DNA from: Gemmatimonadota bacterium
GTDB taxonomy: Bacteria; Gemmatimonadota; Gemmatimonadetes; Longimicrobiales; Gaopeijiaceae
Direction: 5' to 3'
DNA: 64,000 nucleotides
Assembly (NCBI GenBank): GCA_022822445.1
Contig: JAJEBR010000033.1
Location: 62,001-126,000 of the forward strand
A program made the position numbers and the translations under genes. Below are positions 10,302-18,981 of the stretch, in pieces. How positions within the stretch are numbered: the first letter of the stretch is position 1; each line of letters opens with the position of its first letter. Below the pieces are notes generated by a model. It worked only from the letters and a program-made list of their open reading frames with translations, was not told the origin of the DNA and ran no database searches.

Positions 10302-10745
10302 TCAGCCTCCGCCGCGGGTGCGGATGAGGATCACCCCGTCGCCTGCGTTGGTGCCGTAGTAGGTCGTGGCCTCCACCCCGCTGAGAACGCGGATCTGTTC
10401 GATGTCGGCGGCCGGCAGCGCGTCGAGGATCATGAGGTCCCGCACCTGGACGCGGTCGATGTAGATCGGCATGTCCTCGGTGAGCGAGATGCTGGAAAAC
10501 CCGCGCCGGTGGATCCGGACCGGCTCACCGGTCGACGATTCCCCGAAGTTGGCGTAGCGGACGGTGCGCTGCAGGGCCTCCCACATCGTGGTGGCCTCCG
10601 TGGCGGCGATCTCCTCCGCCGTGATGATGGTTCCGCTCGCCGGGCCGGCGGGACCCGAAGGACGGGGCCGGATGCCGCACGCCGCGACGAGGAGCAGGGC
10701 CGCCGCACCGGTCATCGCCGCCGGGATCGCCGTCCGCGCTCTCAT
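10302..10745 (-). CDS. Stand-alone TonB-plug-domain lipoprotein
   Basis: A 147-residue lipoprotein consisting of a leader (lipobox LVAAC23) and little more than a TonB-receptor plug-like domain. It has EALQRTVRYANFGESS, RIHRRGFSSISLTEDMPIYI, then RVQVRDLMILDALPAADIEQIRVLSG and a final GVILIRTRGGG. These match the plug strands of SusC-type receptors (compare SIEIVKGPSAATLYGTEAANG), but no barrel follows. ATG 10745 overlaps the stop of the parvulin gene (ATGA), so it is made from the same transcript. The role is unknown: it could modulate a receptor or TonB, or be a domesticated fragment. The intact frame, clean start and lipobox argue against a pseudogene. Confidence 0.8.
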   Translation of the reverse strand: MRARTAIPAAMTGAAALLLVAACGIRPRPSGPAGPASGTIITAEEIAATEATTMWEALQRTVRYANFGESSTGEPVRIHRRGFSSISLTEDMPIYIDRVQVRDLMILDALPAADIEQIRVLSGVEATTYYGTNAGDGVILIRTRGGG

Positions 10746-12265
10746 GACGGTTCGATCTCCCTCAGCCGCTCGAGCACGGCACCTACCCTGTCTTCGTGGA
10801 CGCGCCAGTCGCCCTGGTTGCGGATCAGGAAGGCCAGCGCCCCGAGTGGCAGGATCTCCCGGTCGCCCGAGATCACCCGGATCAGGGCCTCCTCCACGAG
10901 GGCTTCGGGGCCGGCCGGCGTGGGAAGCGCGGACTCCGGGAGTGCGGCATCGGCGGCCGCCTCCGCGGCGTCCGGGGTGGCTGGAGGTGCCGGATCGGTG
11001 GGGGGAGATGCGCTTCGCGGAGCAAGCCCGATCGCCGCAGTGCGTTCGCGTATGACCTGGCGCGCGTCGGCTGCGAGCGAGTCGATCACCGACTGGGCGG
11101 GCTCCAGTCCGCGGGCGCGCGCCTCCGTCATCAGGAGCTCCTCCCTGCCGAGTCTCTGCAAGGCCGCCTCGAGTTCGTCGTCGGAGGCCAGTGCAACCGA
11201 CTCGGCGAACTCCTCCGGCGACCTCCGAAGCAGCTCCAGGAAGTCCCCGGTGGTGTAGGCACCGTCCATCCAGGTGAGCAGCGGCCGCCGGGCGGCCCCG
11301 CCGGAGAGCCGCGACGGACCCGCCTCCAACAGACCGCGCGCGATGTCGAGTGCGCCTTCCGCAAGCGCCAGCCCGGAGAGCGAATCGAGCTGCATGATGT
11401 ACGCCGCCTCCGCCGCCCCGATCCGCTCGAGCTGGATGCGGCGGCGGAAGTCGTCCGCCACCTCCGAGAGCTCGGGCATCGCGAGGCTGTCCAGCCGCAG
11501 CAGGTGGTAGCCCAGCGTGGTCTCCACCGGGTCGCTCAACTCCCCCGGGCCCAGTGAGAAGACGGCCTGATCGATCGGGGCGAGCATCTGTCCGCGCGGG
11601 AAGGTCCCCATGCTCCCTCCCTGGCCGCCGCTGCCGGGGTCGGCGCTGAACCGCCCCGCCAGCGCCGCGAAGTCGCCGCCCTGGTCGAGCTGGTCCTTCA
11701 GCGAGCTTGCGAACGCGAGGACGCTGTCGCGCTGCCGGGTGGTCGCCGCGGGCGGGAAGGCGAGGAGGATCTGGGACGCGGTTGCGAGGGCTCCGGGAAG
11801 CTCGGCGGCGAAGCGCCGGGCGAGTTCGTCGTCGCTGACGGCCGTGTCGACCTCCAGGACTTCGTCGCGCAGCGCGCTCATCGTGATGTCGAAGCGCGGC
11901 TGCTCGATTACGGGCGAGACGTCGAGGGTGGCCAGCGTGGTGTCCGCGTCGAGGTGAAGCGCGAGCAGCGTGTAGTCCACCCACAGCTCCGCGACGGCCC
12001 GCACCACCTGCGAGTCGCCGGCAAGGGTGCTGTGTGCGGCGATGAGCGCCGCAGCGTCGTCCACCGTCAGCCGCCGGCCCTCCGCCTCGGCGAGCGTTCC
12101 GGCTCCGCACGCGGTCAGGACCGGAGCGGCGGCCAGAAGTACAAGCAGTCCAGCGCGACCGCGTGCCCGGACAGGCGTGGCGGCCGGGCCGGGATTCATC
12201 GCCGTCCGAGTGCCGCGGCTGGTTGGTTCGCGGGTCGTGGGTTCCGGCAGTTTCGTCTTCGCCAT
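10742..12265 (-). CDS. Parvulin-type (PpiC-like) peptidyl-prolyl isomerase lipoprotein
   Basis: About 507 residues from ATG 12265. An N-terminal hydrophobic segment ends in PVLTAC, a lipobox. A SurA/PrsA-like helical region follows, then one parvulin domain (ASQILLAFPPAA through FSADPGSGGQGGSMGTFPRG to TLGYHLLRLD). The C-terminal half is a long helical region containing a Pro/Ala-rich insert. The likely role is folding of exported or outer-membrane proteins. AGAAGGGGG lies about 12 bp before ATG 12265. A second ATG at 12199 directly before the hydrophobic segment is an alternative; upstream Met codons run into the AT-rich control region. It is coupled to the plug lipoprotein downstream. Confidence 0.85.
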   Translation of the reverse strand: MAKTKLPEPTTREPTSRGTRTAMNPGPAATPVRARGRAGLLVLLAAAPVLTACGAGTLAEAEGRRLTVDDAAALIAAHSTLAGDSQVVRAVAELWVDYTLLALHLDADTTLATLDVSPVIEQPRFDITMSALRDEVLEVDTAVSDDELARRFAAELPGALATASQILLAFPPAATTRQRDSVLAFASSLKDQLDQGGDFAALAGRFSADPGSGGQGGSMGTFPRGQMLAPIDQAVFSLGPGELSDPVETTLGYHLLRLDSLAMPELSEVADDFRRRIQLERIGAAEAAYIMQLDSLSGLALAEGALDIARGLLEAGPSRLSGGAARRPLLTWMDGAYTTGDFLELLRRSPEEFAESVALASDDELEAALQRLGREELLMTEARARGLEPAQSVIDSLAADARQVIRERTAAIGLAPRSASPPTDPAPPATPDAAEAAADAALPESALPTPAGPEALVEEALIRVISGDREILPLGALAFLIRNQGDWRVHEDRVGAVLERLREIEPS

Positions 12266-12369
12266 TTCTACGGGCCCCCTTCTCTCAAATCGATATGCCA
12301 TCGTATATAATCGAACACTGAATATATTCCATCGCATATATTCACATGCCGAATATATCGACTTGCATA
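12266..12369 (-). promoter_or_regulatory. AT-rich control region with repeated ATATAT-core sites
   Basis: This 104-bp gap between mfd and the parvulin gene is far richer in A+T than the rest of the window. It holds related sites: TCGTATATAATCGA (12301-12314), the perfect palindrome GAATATATTC (12320-12329), GCATATATTC (12334-12343) and GAATATATCG (12351-12360), plus CGATATGCC and GCATATC at the edges. It probably contains the promoter and operators of the parvulin/plug operon on the minus strand. No family of regulator is recognised. Confidence 0.5.
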
Positions 12370-15300
12370 TCAGGATTCTACAACCCTGGCGCTCAGCGCG
12401 TCGACCGCCCGTACAACCAGACTAACCAACCGGCCCCGCTGCGTACACTCCAGCACAAGCGAAAGGGGTGCGATGCGGCGGACCTCGACGGCGACCGGTT
12501 CGCCCCTGAGGGCCTCCTCGAGCCCGGACATGCGGACGGTGACGCCCGGCAGGAAGTTGACGCGGGCGCGCCGGCCGCGGACCAGGATGCCGTCCACACC
12601 GGCCCGCCGGCCGGCGATCGCCAGCTTGGTCTTGTGGAGCAGCCGGGTGGCCGCGGGCGGGAGAGTGCCGAAGCGGTCCGTCAGCTCCTCGGCCAGTGCG
12701 CCGACCTCGCCGGACTCGGTGATGCGCGAGAGGCGCCGGTAGAGGTGCAGTTTCTGGTGCGGGTCGGCCACGTATTCGTCCGGAAGGTAGGCGCCGGCCT
12801 CCATGGTGACCTCGGGGCGCGGGTACTGCTCCTTGGCGGGGTCCCCCTGCAGCCGCTTCACCGCCTCCTCCATCAGGCGCATGTAGGTATCCAGCCCGAC
12901 CGCGTGCGCGAACCCCGACTGGTCCTCGCCGAGGAGGCTGCCCGCGCCCCGCACCTCGAGGTCGCGCAGCGCAATCTGGTATCCGCTCCCGAGCTCGGTG
13001 TAGTGCTCGAGCACCCGCAAGCGCCGCTCCGCCTCCGGCGTGACCTTCTCGGGTGCGATCAGGTAGCAGTAGGCACGGCGGTCCCATCGCCCCACCCGGC
13101 CCCGGATCTGGTACAGCTGTGACAGCCCGAAGCGGTCCGCGCGGGTCACGATGAGCGTGTTGGCGTTGGGGACGTCGAGGCCGTTCTCGATGATGGAGGA
13201 GCACACCAGGATGTCGGTCGCGCCGTCGACGAAGCGGGTCATCTCCCGGTCGAGGCTCCGCGGCGGCATCTGCCCGTGGGCTACTCCGACCGACGCGCCC
13301 GGCAGCAACGCGCGCACCCGTGCGGCCGCCGTGTCGATGGTCTCGACCCGGTTGTGCAGGAAGAAGACCTGGCCGCCCCGGTCGAGCTCCTTCTGGCAGG
13401 CCTCGGAGACGAGGTGATCGCTCCACCCGATGACGTGCGTGACGACCGGCATGCGGTCGCGGGGCGGGGTGCGTATCAGCGACAGGTCGCGGATGCCGGC
13501 CAGCGACAGGTAGAGCGTCCGCGGGATGGGGGTCGCCGTCAGCGTCAGGACGTCGACGGTGGTGCGAAGCCGCTTGAGCCGCTCCTTCTGCCGGACGCCG
13601 AGCCGCTGTTCTTCGTCGATCACCACCAGCCCGAGATCGCGAAAGGCCACGTCCCCGGAGAGCAGGCGGTGCGTCCCGATGACGATGTCGGCCTGGCCGT
13701 CCGCCACCGCGGCGAGGACTTGGCGCTGGCAGGCCGGCGGGTCCAGCCGCGACAGCGACTCCACCCGCACGGGATAGTCGGCCAGGCGGTCGCCGAAGGT
13801 CCTGGCGTGCTGCACCACCAGCACGGTGGTGGGGGCCAGCACCGCCACCTGCTTGCCGTCCTGGACCGCCTTGAAGGCCGCGCGGACCGCCACCTCCGTC
13901 TTGCCGTAGCCGGCGTCCCCGCAGACGAGGCGGTCCATGATCCCGGCCGACTCCATGTCCCGCTTCACGTCCTCCACGGCCCGGCGCTGGTCCGGCGTGT
14001 CCTCGTAGAGGAACGACGATTCCATCTCGCGCTGCCAGCGCGTGTCGGGGGGGAAAGAGTGGCCGGGGCGGGCGCGGCGGGCGGCGTAGAGGTCGAGCAG
14101 CTCGGCGGTCATCCGGTTGATGGCGGCCTCGGTCCTGCGCCGGAGCTTCTGCCAGCGTTTGCCGCCGATGCGGTGCAGCCGCGCGGGCGCGTCGTCCGGG
14201 TGCGTGCCCACCCAGCGCTCCACCCGGTCCAGCAGGTTGACTGGAAGGCGAAGGATCTCGTCGCCGTCGTAGGCGATCACCAGCGACTCGATCGATTCTC
14301 CGCCGACCGTCACGCGCTCCAGGCCGCGGTACCGGCCGATGCCGTGCTCCATGTGCACGACGTAGTCGCCCGGAGAGAGCTGCGCGAGGCTCTCCAGCGA
14401 GGCCGCTCCGCGAAAGCGCTTTCGCCGCCTGAGCTTCCGGCTGCGGCGGAAGATCTCGTGGTCGGTGAGGACATTGACGGGCGGCGTCGAGTCCGCCAGG
14501 CGGAAGCCGCCGCTGATCGAACCGACGACCAGGTGGCAGCCGGCCGGGACGGTTCCGCGGACGGCAAGCAGTTCCTCCAGGCGGGCCGCCTGCCCGTCGT
14601 TGTCGCAGAGGATGTGGGTCTCGGCGCCGGCCGCCGCCGCGCCGGCGAGAAAAGACCGCAGGCGGCGGGTGTCGCGCTCGATCGGCGGCGGGTGCTGTGC
14701 CTGGAAGATGGGGTCGCCCACGTGCTCCTCCGCGAAGAGTAGCTGCGGGTGGCGGCGGGCCCGTTCTGCCAGCGCTTCGGGCGGGAGGAAGAGTTCGGCG
14801 GGACGGGCGGCGGGCGAACCCCGGCGCACGGCTTCCCGGAATCGGGCCTCCGCCTTGCGCCACACGCCCGCGGCCTCTTCCGCCCAGCCGTCGTTGCCGA
14901 TCCGCACCAGCACGGTATCGCGCGCGAGGCGGTCGAGGAAGGAGCAGGAGGCGGGTGGCGGGGCGGTGGCTGGTGTGGACGGCGGGGGCGAGGCGGTAGT
15001 GGGCGCGAGCTGGGGATTCCGCGGAGTCCCGGGGGCTCGCGGCCGCTCGGCCCCGCGTCCGGCGCCGAAGCTGACCGGGAGGATGTCGACCCGGGCGGTG
15101 TCGTGGGTGGAGCGCTGGTCGAGGATGTCGAAGAACCGGATCGACTCCACCTCGTCGCCAAGGAACTCCACGCGGGCCGGGCTGGCGGCACCGAAGGAAA
15201 AGAGGTCGATCAGGCCGCCGCGCACCGCGTACTGGCCCGCCTGCTCGACGGTGGGGACGCGCTCGAGGCCGCGTTCCTCCAGCGCGTCGACGAGGGCGGC

Positions 15301-15921
15301 CGGGCGGAGGGACTGGCCGGTCTTCACGGTGAACCGGAGCGCCCCGAGGTCGCGGGGAAGCGGGGCGACTTCCTGCAGTGCACGGCGGGTGGCGACGAGG
15401 ATCCGCGCGGGCCCCAGGAGGAACGACTCGAAGGCCTCCACGCGCCGGCCCTGGACCTCGAGGCGGGATTCGTCTCCGTCCGGCGCGAACCCCTCCCGCT
15501 GTGGGTAATGGGTGGCCGTGCCGGGCCCCAGCAGGGTTTCGAGGTCGCTGAGGTACTCGCCGGCCTCGCCCGGGGTGGAGGCCGCGACGATCCAGCGGCG
15601 GTGGGGGAGGCGGGTGGCGAGCGCGGCCATGGCCGCGAGGGGCAGGGAGCCGGGGGCGCCGCCGACGGTACGTGTGTTGCGGGGGGAGGGGAGGTGGCGT
15701 GCGAGTGTGCGCAGGGCCGGGGTGGAGAGAACGATCCTGGCGGCGGGGTGAAGGTCCGGGGCGGGGGCCGGTCCGGCGTTCTCGGCGGGTTCGGTCTCGG
15801 CCGCTTCGGGGATCTCGGCGGGTTTGGACTTGGCTGGCTCCGAGTTGGCGGCCGGTTTCTGAGCACCGGCCGATTCGCGGCTGGAGACGGGCTCCGCGCT
15901 GGCCGGTCCCGGGCTACCCAC
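12370..15921 (-). CDS. mfd: Transcription-repair coupling factor Mfd
   Basis: A 1183-residue SF2 translocase that removes RNA polymerase stalled at DNA lesions and recruits UvrA. After a low-complexity Pro/Ala/Glu N-terminus (about 1-55) come the UvrB-like domains 1-2 (HYPQREGFAPDG). The RNA-polymerase-interaction domain has PGDYVVHMEHGIGRYRGLE and the helicase core has GDAGYGKTEVA, DEEQRLGVRQKERLK, TLTATPIPRTLY and SSIIENGLDVPNANT. A C-terminal TRCF domain follows. The helicase is on the minus strand with GTG start at 15921, overlapping the BatA-type gene's stop by 8 bp. An unusually long Pro-rich linker follows domain 2 (around residue 300-325). Length is near the family norm (about 1150). 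Confidence 0.97.
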   Translation of the reverse strand: MGSPGPASAEPVSSRESAGAQKPAANSEPAKSKPAEIPEAAETEPAENAGPAPAPDLHPAARIVLSTPALRTLARHLPSPRNTRTVGGAPGSLPLAAMAALATRLPHRRWIVAASTPGEAGEYLSDLETLLGPGTATHYPQREGFAPDGDESRLEVQGRRVEAFESFLLGPARILVATRRALQEVAPLPRDLGALRFTVKTGQSLRPAALVDALEERGLERVPTVEQAGQYAVRGGLIDLFSFGAASPARVEFLGDEVESIRFFDILDQRSTHDTARVDILPVSFGAGRGAERPRAPGTPRNPQLAPTTASPPPSTPATAPPPASCSFLDRLARDTVLVRIGNDGWAEEAAGVWRKAEARFREAVRRGSPAARPAELFLPPEALAERARRHPQLLFAEEHVGDPIFQAQHPPPIERDTRRLRSFLAGAAAAGAETHILCDNDGQAARLEELLAVRGTVPAGCHLVVGSISGGFRLADSTPPVNVLTDHEIFRRSRKLRRRKRFRGAASLESLAQLSPGDYVVHMEHGIGRYRGLERVTVGGESIESLVIAYDGDEILRLPVNLLDRVERWVGTHPDDAPARLHRIGGKRWQKLRRRTEAAINRMTAELLDLYAARRARPGHSFPPDTRWQREMESSFLYEDTPDQRRAVEDVKRDMESAGIMDRLVCGDAGYGKTEVAVRAAFKAVQDGKQVAVLAPTTVLVVQHARTFGDRLADYPVRVESLSRLDPPACQRQVLAAVADGQADIVIGTHRLLSGDVAFRDLGLVVIDEEQRLGVRQKERLKRLRTTVDVLTLTATPIPRTLYLSLAGIRDLSLIRTPPRDRMPVVTHVIGWSDHLVSEACQKELDRGGQVFFLHNRVETIDTAAARVRALLPGASVGVAHGQMPPRSLDREMTRFVDGATDILVCSSIIENGLDVPNANTLIVTRADRFGLSQLYQIRGRVGRWDRRAYCYLIAPEKVTPEAERRLRVLEHYTELGSGYQIALRDLEVRGAGSLLGEDQSGFAHAVGLDTYMRLMEEAVKRLQGDPAKEQYPRPEVTMEAGAYLPDEYVADPHQKLHLYRRLSRITESGEVGALAEELTDRFGTLPPAATRLLHKTKLAIAGRRAGVDGILVRGRRARVNFLPGVTVRMSGLEEALRGEPVAVEVRRIAPLSLVLECTQRGRLVSLVVRAVDALSARVVES

Positions 15922-17944
15922 CGGCCGCGGGGTTCGGCGCGGTCCCGCCGGGACGCGGGCCTTCGCGGGGACCGGGCTTGTCCTGCATCCCGCCCACCTC
16001 GACGCTCCCGGCGCGGGACCTCAACCTGCGCGACGCCGCCACGATGGTCTCGGCGATCAGCAGAGCAAGGATGAGGATGGCGATGGGGCGCCAGGGCTCG
16101 GGGCCCCGGCCCGCACGGAAGATGTGCCGGGACCAGGAGGAAGCTCCTTCCACGACCTCGCGGGTTCCCGGGATCGCACGGCGGACCGAGCGCACCGAGG
16201 CCGGGGTAAGGTCGGATTCGCGGGCGGGCGGATTGACCGGGACCGCGTCCAGCACGCTGTCGCCCGCCAGTACCCGGTAGAGACCCGCCGTTGCGGTCGC
16301 CAGAAAGGGCTGGTCACCGTCCACCTGGTGCTCGTTCCCTGCGGGATCACGCACCTGCGTGGCGGTGGGGGGCGGGCGGAAGTTCGTCCCGGAGGTCACG
16401 GACCCGATCCCGCCGCCGCCTCCCGTCCATCGCTCGATGGCCCACTCGAGCAGCGGGATCATCGCCGCCGATACGGGAAGGCTGGTCGAGGCCTCGTCCA
16501 GGGGAGATGCGAGCAGGACGTAGGGGCCGGCCGGCGTGGTGCCCGCGAGCAGCCAGGCGTCGCCGCTCGAGAGCGTGGCAGCCGGTGTGCCGGTGCCTTC
16601 GGGCGAGGCCCCCGATGAGGCGGTGCCACCGTCGACGCCGGGGTCGGCTCCGGTGGGCGACAGGCGGAAATAGCGCCGGATCTCCATGTCGCCGAGGTCG
16701 ACGGCGATGTCGCTCCGGGTGATGCGGGCGCCCCCGGCCGCGGCGGGGCCGTACCGGAAGGGGATTCCCGCTTCGGCGAGGCGACGGTTCAGCGCGGGGA
16801 GCCGGGCCGGGTCGGGGTGCGGGACAACCACGGCGCTCTGCGTGAGGCCGCGCCGCTCCAGCCCTTCGCCGCCGACGCTGACCAGGGTGGCCGCGCGTGC
16901 AGCTCCTCCCAGCGCGATGCGCTCGCTCTCCGCGAGGACCGCGAGGGCTTCCGAGAGGAAGATGGAAGCCGGGCCGAGGAGGGCAACGGGGGTGGGGTCC
17001 CGGACCGTGAAGGAGAAGTAGCGCCGGTTGTCCGCCGTCAGGGGATCGGCGTCGATCTCGACGTGGCCTTCAACCCGGCCGGCCGGAAAGGGTCCCGCGG
17101 GAAGGAGGACCGTCGCGCCGGGCGGGGTCCTGCCCGCGGCTCTGACCTGTCCTCCGATGTAGAGCCGAACCCCCACGGTGTCGCCTGCCGGGTCCCCGGC
17201 GACCGCGACCGCCGCTTCGGTACGGTGCCCTGCCAGCGGAGCAATCCCTCCGCCGAAGGATACCCCTTCGATCCCCAGGTTGTCCGCCCCGCTCGAAGGC
17301 ACGCCGAAGACCACGATGGGGACGTCCTCACTGGCAAGGGGTGGCTCTGGCATGGCCGTGGCCTGGAGGTCGGTGAAGACGTGGACTTCGCGGTCCGGCA
17401 ATTCGCTTTGCCCGACAAGGGCACGGGCTCGCTCGATTGCCCGGCCGAGATCGCCGTAGGTGTGAGCGGGCATGGTGGCGTCGATCACGTTGCGTGCCTG
17501 TGCGACCCCTCCCGGAACTGCCGGCTCCCAGGGTGTGCCGGCCCGTACGACCCAGATGATGTCGTCGTGGCTTGCGCTGGCCACGCTCTGCCGGGCCACG
17601 GCCTTCAAGGTATCCAGCAGACGGCGCCCGTCCTGGATGATCGTGGTGCTCAGGGAGTTGTCGATGACCAGGGCCAGCGCGGTGGGGTCGTGGCTGCCTC
17701 CCGCTCCCGGGACGTGGATGCGGGCGCCGAGGAGGACCAGCAGCACGACCAGGGCGGCGCGCAGCAGCAGAAGCAGGAGCTGCTGGGTGCGGATCTGACG
17801 CGCGTGCTCCCTCTCGGTCCTGAGCAGATAGCGGATCGCCGGAAAGGTGAAGACCTTGCTTTCCTGGCGGTAGAAGAGGTGCAGGATGATCGGCACCAGC
17901 ACCGCCGCGCCCGCCAGCAGGAAGAGAGGATTGAGAAAGCCCAT
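15914..17944 (-). CDS. BatA/VWA-domain membrane protein
   Basis: A 676-residue membrane protein. The N-terminus is a BatA domain: a membrane helix (FLNPLFLLAGAAVLVPIILH), then YRQESKVFTFPAIRYL and a second helix (LLLLLLRAALVVLLVLLGA). A VWA domain follows with the MIDAS-like LVIDNSLSTT (DxSxS). A long periplasmic region precedes a final membrane helix (PIAILILALLIAETIVAA) near residue 635. It starts directly after the stop of the DUF58 gene (17945) and overlaps the start of mfd. BatA/DUF58 proteins are normally encoded with a MoxR AAA ATPase; none lies next to this pair here. Function in envelope or protein-complex maintenance is inferred from family context. Confidence 0.85.
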   Translation of the reverse strand: MGFLNPLFLLAGAAVLVPIILHLFYRQESKVFTFPAIRYLLRTEREHARQIRTQQLLLLLLRAALVVLLVLLGARIHVPGAGGSHDPTALALVIDNSLSTTIIQDGRRLLDTLKAVARQSVASASHDDIIWVVRAGTPWEPAVPGGVAQARNVIDATMPAHTYGDLGRAIERARALVGQSELPDREVHVFTDLQATAMPEPPLASEDVPIVVFGVPSSGADNLGIEGVSFGGGIAPLAGHRTEAAVAVAGDPAGDTVGVRLYIGGQVRAAGRTPPGATVLLPAGPFPAGRVEGHVEIDADPLTADNRRYFSFTVRDPTPVALLGPASIFLSEALAVLAESERIALGGAARAATLVSVGGEGLERRGLTQSAVVVPHPDPARLPALNRRLAEAGIPFRYGPAAAGGARITRSDIAVDLGDMEIRRYFRLSPTGADPGVDGGTASSGASPEGTGTPAATLSSGDAWLLAGTTPAGPYVLLASPLDEASTSLPVSAAMIPLLEWAIERWTGGGGGIGSVTSGTNFRPPPTATQVRDPAGNEHQVDGDQPFLATATAGLYRVLAGDSVLDAVPVNPPARESDLTPASVRSVRRAIPGTREVVEGASSWSRHIFRAGRGPEPWRPIAILILALLIAETIVAASRRLRSRAGSVEVGGMQDKPGPREGPRPGGTAPNPAAGG

Positions 17945-18880
17945 TCAGGGAAGACGCTGGCGCTTCCACAGGTAGAAACGCAGGGCGCGTGAGAGCGGTT
18001 CGTCCGTCCCGATTGTGGAATACGCGATGCCCCGGCTGGTCAGCTCCGTGGTCCAGTCCGCTATCGCGCTCTCCACCGCGTCGCGGTACTGGCGCCGCAT
18101 GTCGGCGACCGAGGTGCGGAGCGAATCGCCGGTCTCGGGGTCGATGAACCGGGTTTCGCCCGTGGTGGGCAGGTCACGCTCGCCGGGATCGATCAGGTGG
18201 AAGACGAGCACCTCGTGCCCGGTGTGCTGGAGGTAGATCAGCGCCTTGGCCGTTGCCGCCGGATCCACGAGCAGGTCCGAGATCAGGATCACCAGCCCCT
18301 TCCGCTTCAGCCGCATGGCGACGCGCTTGATTGCCGACTCCGAATCCGTTCGGCCGCCTCCTTTCAGCGCGTTCAGGTGCCTCAGCAGCATCCGCCAGTG
18401 CATCTTGCCACCGCGGGCGCGGATCTGTCGCACGATCCGCTCGTGGAAGGCCATGAAGCCCACGACGTCGCCCTGGCGCGTCAGGATCAGCGAGACCGCG
18501 GCGGCGAGATGCTTCGCATACCACAGCTTGGTGGGAAGCCCCGCCCGGGAGGACCACTCCATGGATTCGCTGATGTCTATGAGCATGTACGCGCGCAGGT
18601 TGGTCTCTTCCTCGTACTGCTTCACGAAGAAGCGGTCGGAGCGCGCGTACATGCGCCAGTCCAGCGTCCGCAGGTCGTCTCCCGGCTGGTAGGCCCTCAG
18701 CTCCGCGAACTCGGCGGAGAAGCCGCGGTTCGGGGACCGGTGCAGGCCCAGCATGAACCCGTGCACGACCTGGCGGGCGATGATGTCGATCCCACCCAAC
18801 TGGGCCAGCGTCGCCGGGTCCAGCAGATCGGTGCGGCGGTCCCGGTGCGGAGTGACGGTCTCGTTGGTAGCCATGGCCAC
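17945..18880 (-). CDS. DUF58 domain protein
   Basis: A 311-residue soluble protein of the DUF58 family, which has a VWA-like fold. The diagnostic block is GFSAEFAELRAYQPGDDLR followed by TLDWRMYARSDRFFVKQYEEE, then LIDISESMEW (a metal-site-like DxSxS) and RKGLVILISDLL. Start is GTG 18880 with an in-frame ATG two codons later (18874); either is possible. It is the first gene of a DUF58-BatA-mfd unit, abutting the BatA gene. DUF58 proteins act with MoxR ATPases in chaperone-like assembly, but the partner ATPase is not in this window. A TonB receptor lies 100 bp upstream on the same strand. Confidence 0.88.
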   Translation of the reverse strand: MAMATNETVTPHRDRRTDLLDPATLAQLGGIDIIARQVVHGFMLGLHRSPNRGFSAEFAELRAYQPGDDLRTLDWRMYARSDRFFVKQYEEETNLRAYMLIDISESMEWSSRAGLPTKLWYAKHLAAAVSLILTRQGDVVGFMAFHERIVRQIRARGGKMHWRMLLRHLNALKGGGRTDSESAIKRVAMRLKRKGLVILISDLLVDPAATAKALIYLQHTGHEVLVFHLIDPGERDLPTTGETRFIDPETGDSLRTSVADMRRQYRDAVESAIADWTTELTSRGIAYSTIGTDEPLSRALRFYLWKRQRLP

Positions 18881-18981
18881 TGAATCTGTGGCGGGCGTCC
18901 GGTGCGGGGAAGGGTTCCCGGTGGCTGCCGGGCGGCTCGACTTCGGTCGAACAGTGGCTCAGCCGCCGGAGTCGCGTCCGC

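Noticed and set aside
12422-14863. An 813-codon minus-strand open frame within mfd in another phase
   Set aside because: The translation is a Pro/Arg/Gly-rich shadow with no motif; mfd itself covers the same bases with conserved motifs.
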